Shown in pieces: positions 7,623-14,391 of a DNA stretch of 16,026 nt. How positions within the stretch are numbered: the stretch's first letter is position 1; each line of letters opens with the position of its first letter. The position numbers and the translations under genes were made by a program. The stretch is from DATGZX01 sp035296965 (GTDB taxonomy: Bacteria > Planctomycetota > Planctomycetia > Gemmatales > Gemmataceae): the NCBI GenBank assembly GCA_035296965.1, contig DATGZX010000435.1, positions 1 to 16,026 on the forward strand, given 5' to 3'. The notes below the pieces were generated by a model. That model saw only the letters and a list, made by a program, of their open reading frames with translations. It had not been told where the DNA came from and made no database searches.

Positions 7623-9227
7623 TCACTGAGACGACCCTGAGTTTATACACTCGTCATTTTTTGCCAAATCGATTCCTTCCTCGACCAGCAATGCTAACAC
7701 GTCGTGAAACGGAATCTCCTTTTCAGAGCAAAAAGCGTAGATATCTGCTTGCCTCTTAAACACTCCAATCCTCTCATTGCCGCGGTATGCTATCCAACGG
7801 CCAGGATGTTTCCTGAGTAATTCTTCATAGGCGCCCAGGAACGCCTTTTGGGCTTCTTGCATAATCGGAGACGCCTCTAGGTGACGAATTTGCGTCCCGT
7901 CATCTAAATGTTCTTGTCGGGGGTCAGGGCTCATCTCGGCAACACTACTTGCCGAAGAAGTTTCGTGCAACTGGGATGTAGCACTTTGCCCCTTGTTCTT
8001 GCGATTGGCGCTCACATGGTCACCATTCCTCAGCACTTCTCGCACTATCTTGCGCACTGACGGTCTCCTCCAGGAGCCGGTCTTACCAAGAGGGTTGTAT
8101 GTGTACGAATGAATATTATCATAGCGAATGTGCTTGCCCGCGAGTTCGAACTCTTGAGCAATCTCCTTCTGGATGCTCGTGGCCGTCTGCTCCGTAGCAT
8201 TCGCTAGCAAGACTACGAGGGCGTCATCCGTATACTTGCACACGAGCCCCCTGTGGTGACCCTCGCACACGCGGCGTATGGTCTCTAGCCAGTTCTTGCC
8301 TCCGTTCGGCGGGTCCTCGGAAGACGGAACGCGTATGCCCAAAAATAAGGCGCATTTGCCGCTTCGCTCCGCTGCTGCCATCACCTGCGCAAGTTCCTGA
8401 ACCAAGAAGACACGATTGTAGAGCGAGGTCACAGGATCCAATATGAGCTTCGAGCGCAGCGAGTCATAATCTCCGGGAGGAACAAGATATGTAAGGAAAT
8501 CTCGGCTCCCCGCAGCCGTGGGTATGTCTAGGGTCATCTCCCGCTCGAATCCCCTCAGGTAGAGCGCAAGCAAGAGACAATAGACGACTGTCGCGCACAG
8601 CTTTGTAGTGGCATGAGCGTAGAAGGAAGGCCAGAAATCCGCGCCAAGGTCGGTGGCAACAGCAGTGTAAATGAAGCTGTCGAACAAAAGCGCTGTGTAG
8701 AGAGGGATCGCTAATCGGAGGAAAATTCCGCGTACTCGGAAAAGATCATACATGAACATGGCGATCCAGATATCAACAACGAGCAACAAGCTCCCGACAA
8801 CAGTAAGAACCGCATGCCCTGGGAAAACTAGTGCCAATTCTGGTGTGAGCATCTTGGAGAGCGCCAGCTGTCGCCAGGCAAAGAGCGAAACCGTGAGGAT
8901 CAAGAAAAGGTTCACCCACAAAATGACGATGCAGAGGCGCCTCCATTCAATGGCACTCTTTTTTGCGTAAAGGAGAAGAATTATGGAAAGGCCGGCAGGG
9001 AAAAGCACGGCCGAAGCCGGGTTAATTTGCAGATCGAAGTATAATTTGACGGTCACTACTGCGCCAAGTACATGCTGCAAGGATTGCATCGCACCAATGG
9101 CGAAATACAGCAGAGCGAGCCCCAGGTAACGTCGCATCCAGTAGAAAAGCAGCAAGATGGTGTACAGCGTCACCATCTCGCCAACGAGAAGCAGAAACTG
9201 GCGGTCGTGAACAGAGAAAAAACTCAT
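7623..9227 (-). CDS. Seven-helix membrane protein with degenerate GGDEF domain
   Basis: The start is set at the ATG at 9227 (MSFFSVHDRQFLLL), which leads straight into the first helix; a TTG 22 codons upstream adds only polar residues. The 534-residue product has about seven membrane helices in residues 10-225, a GGDEF-like domain at about 258-370, a polar linker rich in Ser, Asn and Gln, and a C-terminal segment (about 461-513: YEELLRKHPGRWIAYRG-ERIG). That segment resembles a short planctomycete domain with a LL-x-G-WVAY-GD-RIGFG pattern. DPVTSLYNR (264-272) is the classic GGDEF entry motif, but the signature position reads YTDDAL instead of YGGDEF, and the metal-binding LLDID strand reads LFLGIR. 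It therefore should not make c-di-GMP; a receptor or scaffold role is inferred. Base composition is lower in GC than the flanking genes. Confidence 0.8.
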   Translation of the reverse strand: MSFFSVHDRQFLLLVGEMVTLYTILLLFYWMRRYLGLALLYFAIGAMQSLQHVLGAVVTVKLYFDLQINPASAVLFPAGLSIILLLYAKKSAIEWRRLCIVILWVNLFLILTVSLFAWRQLALSKMLTPELALVFPGHAVLTVVGSLLLVVDIWIAMFMYDLFRVRGIFLRLAIPLYTALLFDSFIYTAVATDLGADFWPSFYAHATTKLCATVVYCLLLALYLRGFEREMTLDIPTAAGSRDFLTYLVPPGDYDSLRSKLILDPVTSLYNRVFLVQELAQVMAAAERSGKCALFLGIRVPSSEDPPNGGKNWLETIRRVCEGHHRGLVCKYTDDALVVLLANATEQTATSIQKEIAQEFELAGKHIRYDNIHSYTYNPLGKTGSWRRPSVRKIVREVLRNGDHVSANRKNKGQSATSQLHETSSASSVAEMSPDPRQEHLDDGTQIRHLEASPIMQEAQKAFLGAYEELLRKHPGRWIAYRGNERIGVFKRQADIYAFCSEKEIPFHDVLALLVEEGIDLAKNDECINSGSSQ

Positions 9228-9582
9228 GGCTCGTCTGCCTGAATGAGGGGGGTGGATTAGCTTGATGCGCCCTCCGCACACACTCGCGACCAAACAGACG
9301 GGCCACTGGGCGCATTTCCGATGTCCGCTGCTTTCCCTGAAGACTTCTTCGTGCGCGAGTCAAGAGGCCGCTATGAAGAAGCGATGAATTTCATCTTAGC
9401 CAGCCTAGGTCGCTTAGCAAGCTCTTTCTGTAGCGAATAGCAATTTCAAGTACTTGCCATCAGTCGGGTTACGAAGCTGAAATCCGGGCGGCGCCACCGA
9501 CTTCCCAGAGACACCCGAGCCCTTTTCTTTTCCGACCGGGTCGCCAAGCACGGAGGAAAGGCGTGCGGCGGAAGCAGTTTCG

Positions 9583-9654
9583 TCTTTCTCCTTCTCTCCT
9601 CTCCCCGGCTCCAAGCCTGTACCCACGGACCAACGCAAGGAGGAGGAGAAGGAA
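9583..9654. repeat. Pyrimidine tract and purine tract, partly complementary
   Basis: 24 pyrimidines in a row at 9583-9606 and 18 purines in a row at 9637-9654. The two are imperfectly complementary over about 15 positions with a loop of about 30 nt, so a hairpin in RNA or a triplex-prone DNA structure is possible. Confidence 0.5.
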
Positions 9655-9672
9655 CATGAGCATGAGCATGAG
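9655..9672 (+). repeat. Short tandem repeat CATGAG x3
   Basis: Three exact CATGAG hexamers follow directly on the purine tract and end in TAGG. They contain ATG codons behind a GGAGG-like sequence, but the resulting 27-codon frame (9656-9739) has no recognisable protein. Confidence 0.8.
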
Positions 9673-9720
9673 TAGGGGAATCCAGCACCCTGGAGCGACG
9701 CGACTGCCCAGCCATTCTTC

Positions 9721-9749
9721 TTGCGATCATCCCGCCTGACTGCTTAAAT
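9721..9749 (+). promoter_or_regulatory. Candidate promoter of the esterase gene
   Basis: TTGCGA (9721-9726) and TTAAAT (9744-9749) are 17 nt apart, and the -10 box is preceded by TGC, an extended -10 feature. The leader to the TTG start at 9819 would be about 63 nt. By eye only. Confidence 0.35.
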
Positions 9750-9807
9750 CACCCCAGTGGCACTGGATCATTGCCCTCGATCAATCTCCTCCGCAATTGG
9801 AAAGACT

Positions 9808-9812
9808 GGAGG
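9808..9812 (+). promoter_or_regulatory. Ribosome binding site that fixes a TTG start
   Basis: GGAGG sits 6 nt before TTG at 9819. No ATG or GTG precedes the signal peptide in this frame, so the site decides for TTG 9819 over the upstream TTG at 9771. Confidence 0.65.
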
Positions 9813-9818
9813 CACGTC

Positions 9819-11339
9819 TTGCTTTGTAGTCCTTACCGCAGAATCATTGGAGCAGCGGCGCTCCTCCTTGCTCTGAGCAGCTCCGGTTTGGCCTTGGAGC
9901 AGGGTGTCGTCGCCGCTCCGCAGCCGCTGGAATTTCTTGTCACCTTCGACAGCAAAGTCTCTGCGACTCCGTTCACCGGACGTGTGTTCGTAATGCTCTC
10001 CAAGCGGCCGATCAACGGCGTGCTGGGAGGAATCAACTGGTTCAATCCGGAGCCGACCTTCGCGCTGGATATCAAGGATTGGCAGCCTGGCCAGCAAGCC
10101 GTTCTCGCGGCCAACGCCATGGGCTATCCTTACCAGCTCGCCAAGCTACCCAGTGGGAAATACTGGCTGCAGGCCGTGATGGATTTCGATCGCGGCGGCA
10201 AGAATTTCAGCGCCTTCGACGGCAACGGCTACAGCAAGGCCGTCAGTCTCGATCTGGACTCGGCGACGAGCGGGCCGATCTCCCTCACCATCGATCAGGT
10301 CTATGCGAGCAGCCCGTTTCGGGAAAGCGTCCGGGTCAAGCTGGTGGATATTGAAAGTAAACTGCTCTCGGAATTTAATGGCCGGCCCACGCACCTGCGC
10401 GCTGCTGTGTTGTTGCCGAAATCGTACGCGGCCGAGCAGAACAAGCGTTACCCCATTGTCTATGAGATTCCCGGCTTCGGAGGCACGCATGCGATGGCCG
10501 CATTTGCCCTGACGCGTGGTGCAACCGACGTGGCCGGTGTCGAGACGCTCCACGTCGTGCTCGATCCAAGCTGCCGCTGGGGACACTCGGTCTTTGCCGA
10601 TTCCGATAACAACGGCCCCTGTGGCAAAGCCTTGATCGAAGAGCTGATTCCCCATATCGAGAAGCAATTCCGGGCGCTTGGCAGACCCTCTGCCCGCTTT
10701 GTCGCGGGTCATTCATCCGGCGGCTGGAGCAGCCTCTGGCTGCAGGTGACCTACCCCGACTTCTTCGGCGGCGTCTGGTCCACCGCGCCGGACCCAATCG
10801 ACTTTCGCGATTTCCTGCGCACCAACCTCTACCAGCCAGGCGCCAACCTATTCGTCGACGAAGCCGGCAAGCAACGGCCGCTCGCCCGCAGTCATGGCAA
10901 AACGCTCTTCCTGTGCAAGCCGTTCTCGGACATGGAAGTGGTCATGGGACACGGCGGCCAGCTCGTTTCGTTCGAAGCGGTGTTTGGTCCGCGTGGACCG
11001 GACGGCAAGCCCGCACAGCTCTGGAATCGGCAAACCGGCGCCATCGATATCGCCATCGCCAAGACCTGGGAACGCTACGACATTCGCATGTTACTGGAAA
11101 ACAACTGGCAGACGCTCGGCCCCAAGCTTGCGGGCAAAGTCCACGTCTATGTCGGCAGCGAGGACATGTTCTTCTTGGAAGGCCCCGTCCGCTTCTTGAA
11201 AGAATCCCTGGGTAAATTGGGGAGCGACGCCGTCATCGAAATTTTCCCCGGCAAGGACCATGGCACGCTCATGGACGCTGCCATGCGCCAGCGCATTGCC
11301 CGGGAAATGGCCGAGCAATTCCGCCGGCTGAATCCGTGA
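9819..11339 (+). CDS. Exported alpha/beta-hydrolase, putative esterase (esterase D/Fes-like)
   Basis: The start is TTG at 9819, with GGAGG 6 nt upstream. The 506-residue product opens with a short basic stretch and a hydrophobic core (RRIIGAAALLLALSSSGLAL), a Sec signal peptide, so the enzyme probably acts outside the cytoplasmic membrane. Residues about 35-180 form a strand-rich domain (FLVTFDSKVS, then VFVMLSKRP). The hydrolase domain follows: RYPIVYEIPGFGG, then the nucleophile elbow GHSSGG with Ser299. The acid is probably Asp449 (VGSEDMFF) and the base His481 (PGKDHGTL). This matches the putative-esterase family PF00756, which includes esterase D, Fes and antigen 85. Substrate unknown; carbohydrate acyl esters or enterochelin-like esters are precedents. 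It stands alone, about 240 bp before the toxin-antitoxin operon. Confidence 0.85.
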   Translation: MLCSPYRRIIGAAALLLALSSSGLALEQGVVAAPQPLEFLVTFDSKVSATPFTGRVFVMLSKRPINGVLGGINWFNPEPTFALDIKDWQPGQQAVLAANAMGYPYQLAKLPSGKYWLQAVMDFDRGGKNFSAFDGNGYSKAVSLDLDSATSGPISLTIDQVYASSPFRESVRVKLVDIESKLLSEFNGRPTHLRAAVLLPKSYAAEQNKRYPIVYEIPGFGGTHAMAAFALTRGATDVAGVETLHVVLDPSCRWGHSVFADSDNNGPCGKALIEELIPHIEKQFRALGRPSARFVAGHSSGGWSSLWLQVTYPDFFGGVWSTAPDPIDFRDFLRTNLYQPGANLFVDEAGKQRPLARSHGKTLFLCKPFSDMEVVMGHGGQLVSFEAVFGPRGPDGKPAQLWNRQTGAIDIAIAKTWERYDIRMLLENNWQTLGPKLAGKVHVYVGSEDMFFLEGPVRFLKESLGKLGSDAVIEIFPGKDHGTLMDAAMRQRIAREMAEQFRRLNP

Positions 11340-11512
11340 GGCGGTGATTGCCACCGAGCGGCCCTGCCCTGCCCCATTCCGGGGGAAAGTCGGATGCGCC
11401 TGGGTCGGCGCCTGGTGCGACATCGGTAAGCGGCTGCTGGCTGTCGGGTTCGATGTCGAGACTAATTCATGACCATTGCCGGGCCGGCTCTTCTTTTCGA
11501 GCATTTCGAGTG

Positions 11513-11541
11513 TTGCGTCTATTTCGACAATGCAGTAGAAT
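11513..11541 (+). promoter_or_regulatory. Promoter candidate of the toxin-antitoxin operon
   Basis: TTGCGT (11513-11518) and TAGAAT (11536-11541) are 17 nt apart, predicting a transcription start near 11548, inside the palindrome. A second reading, TCGACA (11524-11529) with TATAGA (11547-11552), also has a 17-nt spacing. Confidence 0.5.
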
Positions 11542-11554
11542 GCTCTTATAGAGC
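11542..11554 (+). promoter_or_regulatory. Palindromic operator candidate
   Basis: GCTCT-TAT-AGAGC, a perfect 5-bp inverted repeat around a 3-nt centre, lies directly after the -10 box over the expected transcription start. That is where the HTH antitoxin of such an operon would bind to repress itself. Confidence 0.5.
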
Positions 11555-11562
11555 AAATCAAT

Positions 11563-11568
11563 AAGGAG
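11563..11568 (+). promoter_or_regulatory. Ribosome binding site of the antitoxin
   Basis: AAGGAG, 8 nt before GTG 11577. It supports the GTG as the real start. Confidence 0.65.
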
Positions 11569-11576
11569 AAAATCCC

Positions 11577-12047
11577 GTGGCTTCCTTACTTTCCGAGACT
11601 TTTCCGACCATCACTCCAACGCAGGCCGATGCACAACTTGCCCGCGAGTCCAGCCAGCGCCTGGCCATGCATAAACTCGGTCGACGAACGAGCATCCGAA
11701 TTAAGGTGCTCGACGGCAGCGAAGCTGCCGAGACCGTGGCCGTTCCTGCCTCGGCGCTTCGGCTCTTCATGCAAGTGCTAACCGAGATGGCCCAGGGGAA
11801 TGCCGTCACCCTGGTCCCTGTTCACGCGGAGCTGACCACCCAACAGGCCGCCGATATTCTCAATGTGTCCCGTCCTTATTTGGTTAAACTTTTGGACGAA
11901 CACAAGATTCCCTTCCGCACCGTCGGGAAATATCGTCGGCTTCGCTTTGACGACCTGATGGCCTACAAGCGGAAAGACGATGCAGCGCGAGTTGCCATTG
12001 CCGATCAACTGGCGGCGGAAGCGCAGGAAATCGGGATGGGTTACTGA
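11577..12047 (+). CDS. Antitoxin with excisionase-type helix-turn-helix
   Basis: The 156-residue protein is read from GTG 11577 behind AAGGAG. The C-terminal third (about 86-131) is a MerR/excisionase-like winged helix: LTTQQAADILNVSRPYLVKL, then LDEHKIPFRTVGKYRRLRFDDLMAYK. The N-terminal part (ESSQRLAMHKLGRRTSIRIK, then ETVAVPASALRLFMQVLTEMAQGN) is a strand/helix segment typical of antitoxins of this kind. The stop TGA overlaps the toxin ATG by one base (TGATG), so the two are translationally coupled. It is expected to bind both the toxin and the palindrome at 11542-11554; this is inferred from family behaviour. The same gene pair is common in actinobacteria and planctomycetes as an antitoxin of PIN toxins. 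Confidence 0.85.
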   Translation: MASLLSETFPTITPTQADAQLARESSQRLAMHKLGRRTSIRIKVLDGSEAAETVAVPASALRLFMQVLTEMAQGNAVTLVPVHAELTTQQAADILNVSRPYLVKLLDEHKIPFRTVGKYRRLRFDDLMAYKRKDDAARVAIADQLAAEAQEIGMGY

Positions 12048-12619
12048 TGGAACGGGTACTGACCGCTCTCTACGATGCCAACATCCTCTACCCAGCTCCC
12101 CTGCGTGACCTATTCATTCGCTTGGCTCAGGCCGGGCTGGTCCATGCCAGATGGACCGAGCAGATCCACGACGAATGGGTGCACAATCTTCTGCAACGAA
12201 ACCCGCGCCTCTCCGCCGAGCGCCTGGCCAGAACTCGCTCCCTTATGAACGAAGCCGTGCGCGATTGTCTGGTAACAGACTACGAACACTTGATTCCAAC
12301 CCTTAGCCTTCCAGACCCGGGAGACCGGCACATCCTGGCGGCGGCAATCTGCTGCCGAGCTGATGTGATCGTAACCTATAACCTTGCCGACTTTCCCGGC
12401 GAAGCGCTAGCTCCATACGGAATGGAGAGCTGGCATCCTGATGATTTCGTCTCCTACTTGCTGGACGTTGCGCCTGATACTGTTTGTTCGGCGGTCAAGC
12501 GACAGCGCGAAAGTTTACAAAACCCGCCAAAGTCTGCCAGCGAATTGTTAGCTACTTTCGAAGTGCTTGGTCTTCCTCAGACTGCGACGCGACTCAGCCA
12601 ATCGATTGACTTATTCTGA
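12047..12619 (+). CDS. PIN-domain ribonuclease toxin (VapC-like)
   Basis: The 190-residue product has the acidic residues of a PIN nuclease: Asp10 in LYDANIL, Glu43 in IHDEW, Asp93 in DPGDRHILAAA, and Asp115 in VTYNLADFP. Together they would bind Mg2+ or Mn2+ and cleave RNA. The HILAAAICCRADVIVTYNLADF segment is typical of the PIN_3-type toxins paired with excisionase-like antitoxins. The protein is longer than classic VapC (about 130 residues); its C-terminal 60 residues (from about ESWHPDDFVSYLLDVAP on) are helical and may hold the antitoxin. The start is the ATG at 12047, sharing its A with the antitoxin stop. All key residues are present, so it looks active. Confidence 0.88.
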   Translation: MERVLTALYDANILYPAPLRDLFIRLAQAGLVHARWTEQIHDEWVHNLLQRNPRLSAERLARTRSLMNEAVRDCLVTDYEHLIPTLSLPDPGDRHILAAAICCRADVIVTYNLADFPGEALAPYGMESWHPDDFVSYLLDVAPDTVCSAVKRQRESLQNPPKSASELLATFEVLGLPQTATRLSQSIDLF

Positions 12620-12652
12620 TCTGCGGAATGATCGAGCTCGCCTCCGTGGCCA

Positions 12653-12679
12653 CCCCTTACAAGACTTATAAGAGTTATT
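12653..12679 (-). repeat. 9-bp periodic repeat, three units
   Basis: On the minus strand, from 12679 down: AATAACTCT, TATAAGTCT, TGTAAGGGG. The pattern matches the array before mnmE with almost only transition differences (G/A and C/T). It is the weakest of the three arrays and lies between the PIN toxin gene and the carboxypeptidase gene. Confidence 0.5.
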
Positions 12680-12756
12680 GATGGACGTTCCGCAAGATCC
12701 TGGCCTGAAGCTAAGTCACCTGTCCGCTTGTGCTTTCTAGAGATGCCCGGCGACGC

Positions 12757-12762
12757 AAGGAG
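12757..12762 (+). promoter_or_regulatory. Ribosome binding site of the carboxypeptidase
   Basis: AAGGAG, 6 nt before ATG 12769. It rules against the GTG at 12730 as the start. Confidence 0.75.
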
Positions 12763-12768
12763 TCCGCT

Positions 12769-14316
12769 ATGCCTCGCACCTGTTGTCTTATCTTTTCCAC
12801 GATTCAGGCGGTGCTTTTATGCAACGGCACCATTCGGGCCGAGACGCCACTCGCGGCAGCGATCGAAGCAGTTATCAATGGAAAGGATTACAAGCATTCT
12901 CATTGGGGCATCCTCATCGTGGATGCCAAAACGGGTGCAGAGCTTTACGCCCACGACGCCGACCGACTGTTCTTTCCCGCCTCGACGACCAAGCTCTATT
13001 CGTGTGCTGCGGCGCTGTGCGCGCTCGGGGCTGACCACCGCTTCGTCACCCCGGTCTACAGACGCGGCTCCGTGAAGGATGGCCGACTGCACGGCGACCT
13101 GATCTTGCGCGCGCTGGGCGATCCGACGCTCGGCGGTCGCGACGACGGCATGGGGCACATGGCGTTCCAGAACGAAGATCACATTTATGCAAACGGCACG
13201 CTCACGGCGACGGACGCGCTGACAGGCTTAAGGCAATTGGCTCGCCAGGTCTCGGCTGCCGGCATCCATGCCGTGGATGGCGATGTACTCATCGATGATC
13301 GTCTGTGGATCAAGGATCAGGGAAACGGCAGCGGTCCCCGGTTGCTCACGCCCATCGTCGTCAATGACAACTTGGTGGACGTGCTGATTACGCCGGCCGC
13401 TGAGGTCGGCAAGCCGGCCACCGTGACTGTCCGCCCCATGACGACAACGATGCGCATCGACACCCAAGTGGAAACGGTCGCGCCAGGGCAGCCGGGCGAA
13501 GTCGAAGTCCGCCACGCCGGTCCGTTCGACCATATCGTCCGCGGCAAGATTGCCCAAGGTGCCAAGCCACAGTTACGCGTCTTCGAGGTCGGAGACCCAG
13601 CCGCCTTTGCACGTATTCACTTCATGGAAATGCTGCGCCAACAAGGAGTGCGTGTCGCGGCCAGCGCGCTGGAGCCGCCGTCGGCCGAATTGCCCGAGCA
13701 GGAAGCCTATGGCAAACTGACCCAGGCGGCGGCGTTCACGTCGCTGCCTCTTTCCGAGCTCATCAAGGTCACGCTCAAGGTGAGCCACAATCTTTACGCG
13801 AACACCCTGCCGCTGTTGATCGCTGCGAAGCACGGCAAGCGGACGCTCGCCGACGGATTGAGGCTGCAAAAGAAGATTCTCGAGGATTTAGGCGTGGACG
13901 TGGACAGCATTTCCTTCGCCGGTGGTGCGGGAGGCGCCAATGCGGACGCCGTGACTCCGCGGGCCACCATCCAGCTCCTGCGAGCGCTCGCGAAGAGGCC
14001 GGACTACCCGACTATCGACGCGGGCCTACCGATCCTCGGCGTGGACGGTACCCTTGCGAGCGCCGTGCCGCCGACTAGCCCCGCCAAGGGGCACGTTCGT
14101 GCCAAGACAGGGACGCTCTTTTGGCGGGATGTGATGAACGACCGTAATCTTCTCACCAGCAAGGCCCTCGCCGGCACGATGACGACCGCCAGCGGACGAG
14201 CGCTCGTGTTCTGCCTCTTCGCGAACGAAGTGCCGTTACCCAAGGCTGTGCTCCCGGCGCGGGAAGGGAAAGTCCTCGGGAGACTGTGCGAGATTATCTA
14301 TCAGCAGGCGCCGTGA
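12769..14316 (+). CDS. dacB: D-alanyl-D-alanine carboxypeptidase/endopeptidase, PBP4 type (peptidase S13)
   Basis: The start is ATG 12769 with AAGGAG 6 nt upstream, giving 515 residues and a signal peptide ending near TIRAETP. All three penicillin-binding motifs are visible: STTK (Ser72-Lys75, in FFPASTTKLY), SHN (339-341, in VSHNLYANTL) and KTG (446-448, in VRAKTGTLF). Between the first two lies the extra domain typical of class C PBP4 proteins (about 110-320: GDLILRALGDPTLGGRDDG, DVLIDDRLW and so on). It removes the terminal D-alanine from peptidoglycan stem peptides or cuts cross-links in the periplasm. Its presence fits the finding that planctomycetes do make peptidoglycan. It is convergent with the truncated permease gene, 75 bp apart. 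The gene symbol is used in the family sense. Confidence 0.9.
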   Translation: MPRTCCLIFSTIQAVLLCNGTIRAETPLAAAIEAVINGKDYKHSHWGILIVDAKTGAELYAHDADRLFFPASTTKLYSCAAALCALGADHRFVTPVYRRGSVKDGRLHGDLILRALGDPTLGGRDDGMGHMAFQNEDHIYANGTLTATDALTGLRQLARQVSAAGIHAVDGDVLIDDRLWIKDQGNGSGPRLLTPIVVNDNLVDVLITPAAEVGKPATVTVRPMTTTMRIDTQVETVAPGQPGEVEVRHAGPFDHIVRGKIAQGAKPQLRVFEVGDPAAFARIHFMEMLRQQGVRVAASALEPPSAELPEQEAYGKLTQAAAFTSLPLSELIKVTLKVSHNLYANTLPLLIAAKHGKRTLADGLRLQKKILEDLGVDVDSISFAGGAGGANADAVTPRATIQLLRALAKRPDYPTIDAGLPILGVDGTLASAVPPTSPAKGHVRAKTGTLFWRDVMNDRNLLTSKALAGTMTTASGRALVFCLFANEVPLPKAVLPAREGKVLGRLCEIIYQQAP

Positions 14317-14391
14317 TGGTCGCAGGGGCTGATGCCACCCAGTCGATCGAGGTCTGTGACATCGTTGCTTAACGAATTCATGAACGCCAGC

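Larger units (their letters stand above)
9228..9818. other. Gene-poor spacer of about 590 bp
   Basis: No frame here has the composition or motifs of a protein gene. Visible elements are a 13-nt near-perfect palindrome GATGAATTTCATC (9383-9395), a 24-nt pyrimidine tract (9583-9606), an 18-nt purine tract (9637-9654), a CATGAG tandem repeat (9655-9672), and a promoter candidate (9721-9749) for the esterase. The membrane protein promoter should lie near 9230-9330 on the minus strand, but none stands out. Confidence 0.6.

Noticed and set aside
9228..9293. TTG start at 9293 for the membrane protein
   Set aside because: It adds 22 polar residues before the first helix, without a ribosome site; ATG 9227 begins directly ahead of the helix.
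9383..9395. Palindrome GATGAATTTCATC as an operator
   Set aside because: It is a clean inverted repeat, but no promoter boxes or regulator gene lie beside it, so it is not listed as a regulatory site.
9469..9669. Minus-strand frame starting MLMLMFLLLLLALVRG that looks like a signal or membrane segment
   Set aside because: The hydrophobic run is just the antisense reading of the CATGAG repeat and purine tract (CTC, CTT and ATG codons); the rest is arginine-rich high-GC noise.
9656..9739. A 27-codon frame starting MSMSMSRG behind a strong GGAGG-like sequence
   Set aside because: The start lies in a CATGAG tandem repeat, the ribosome-like site is part of a purine tract, and the remaining residues show no recognisable protein character.
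12730..12768. GTG start at 12730 for the carboxypeptidase
   Set aside because: ATG 12769 has AAGGAG 6 nt upstream and gives a proper signal peptide; the extra 13 residues are charged and would spoil it.
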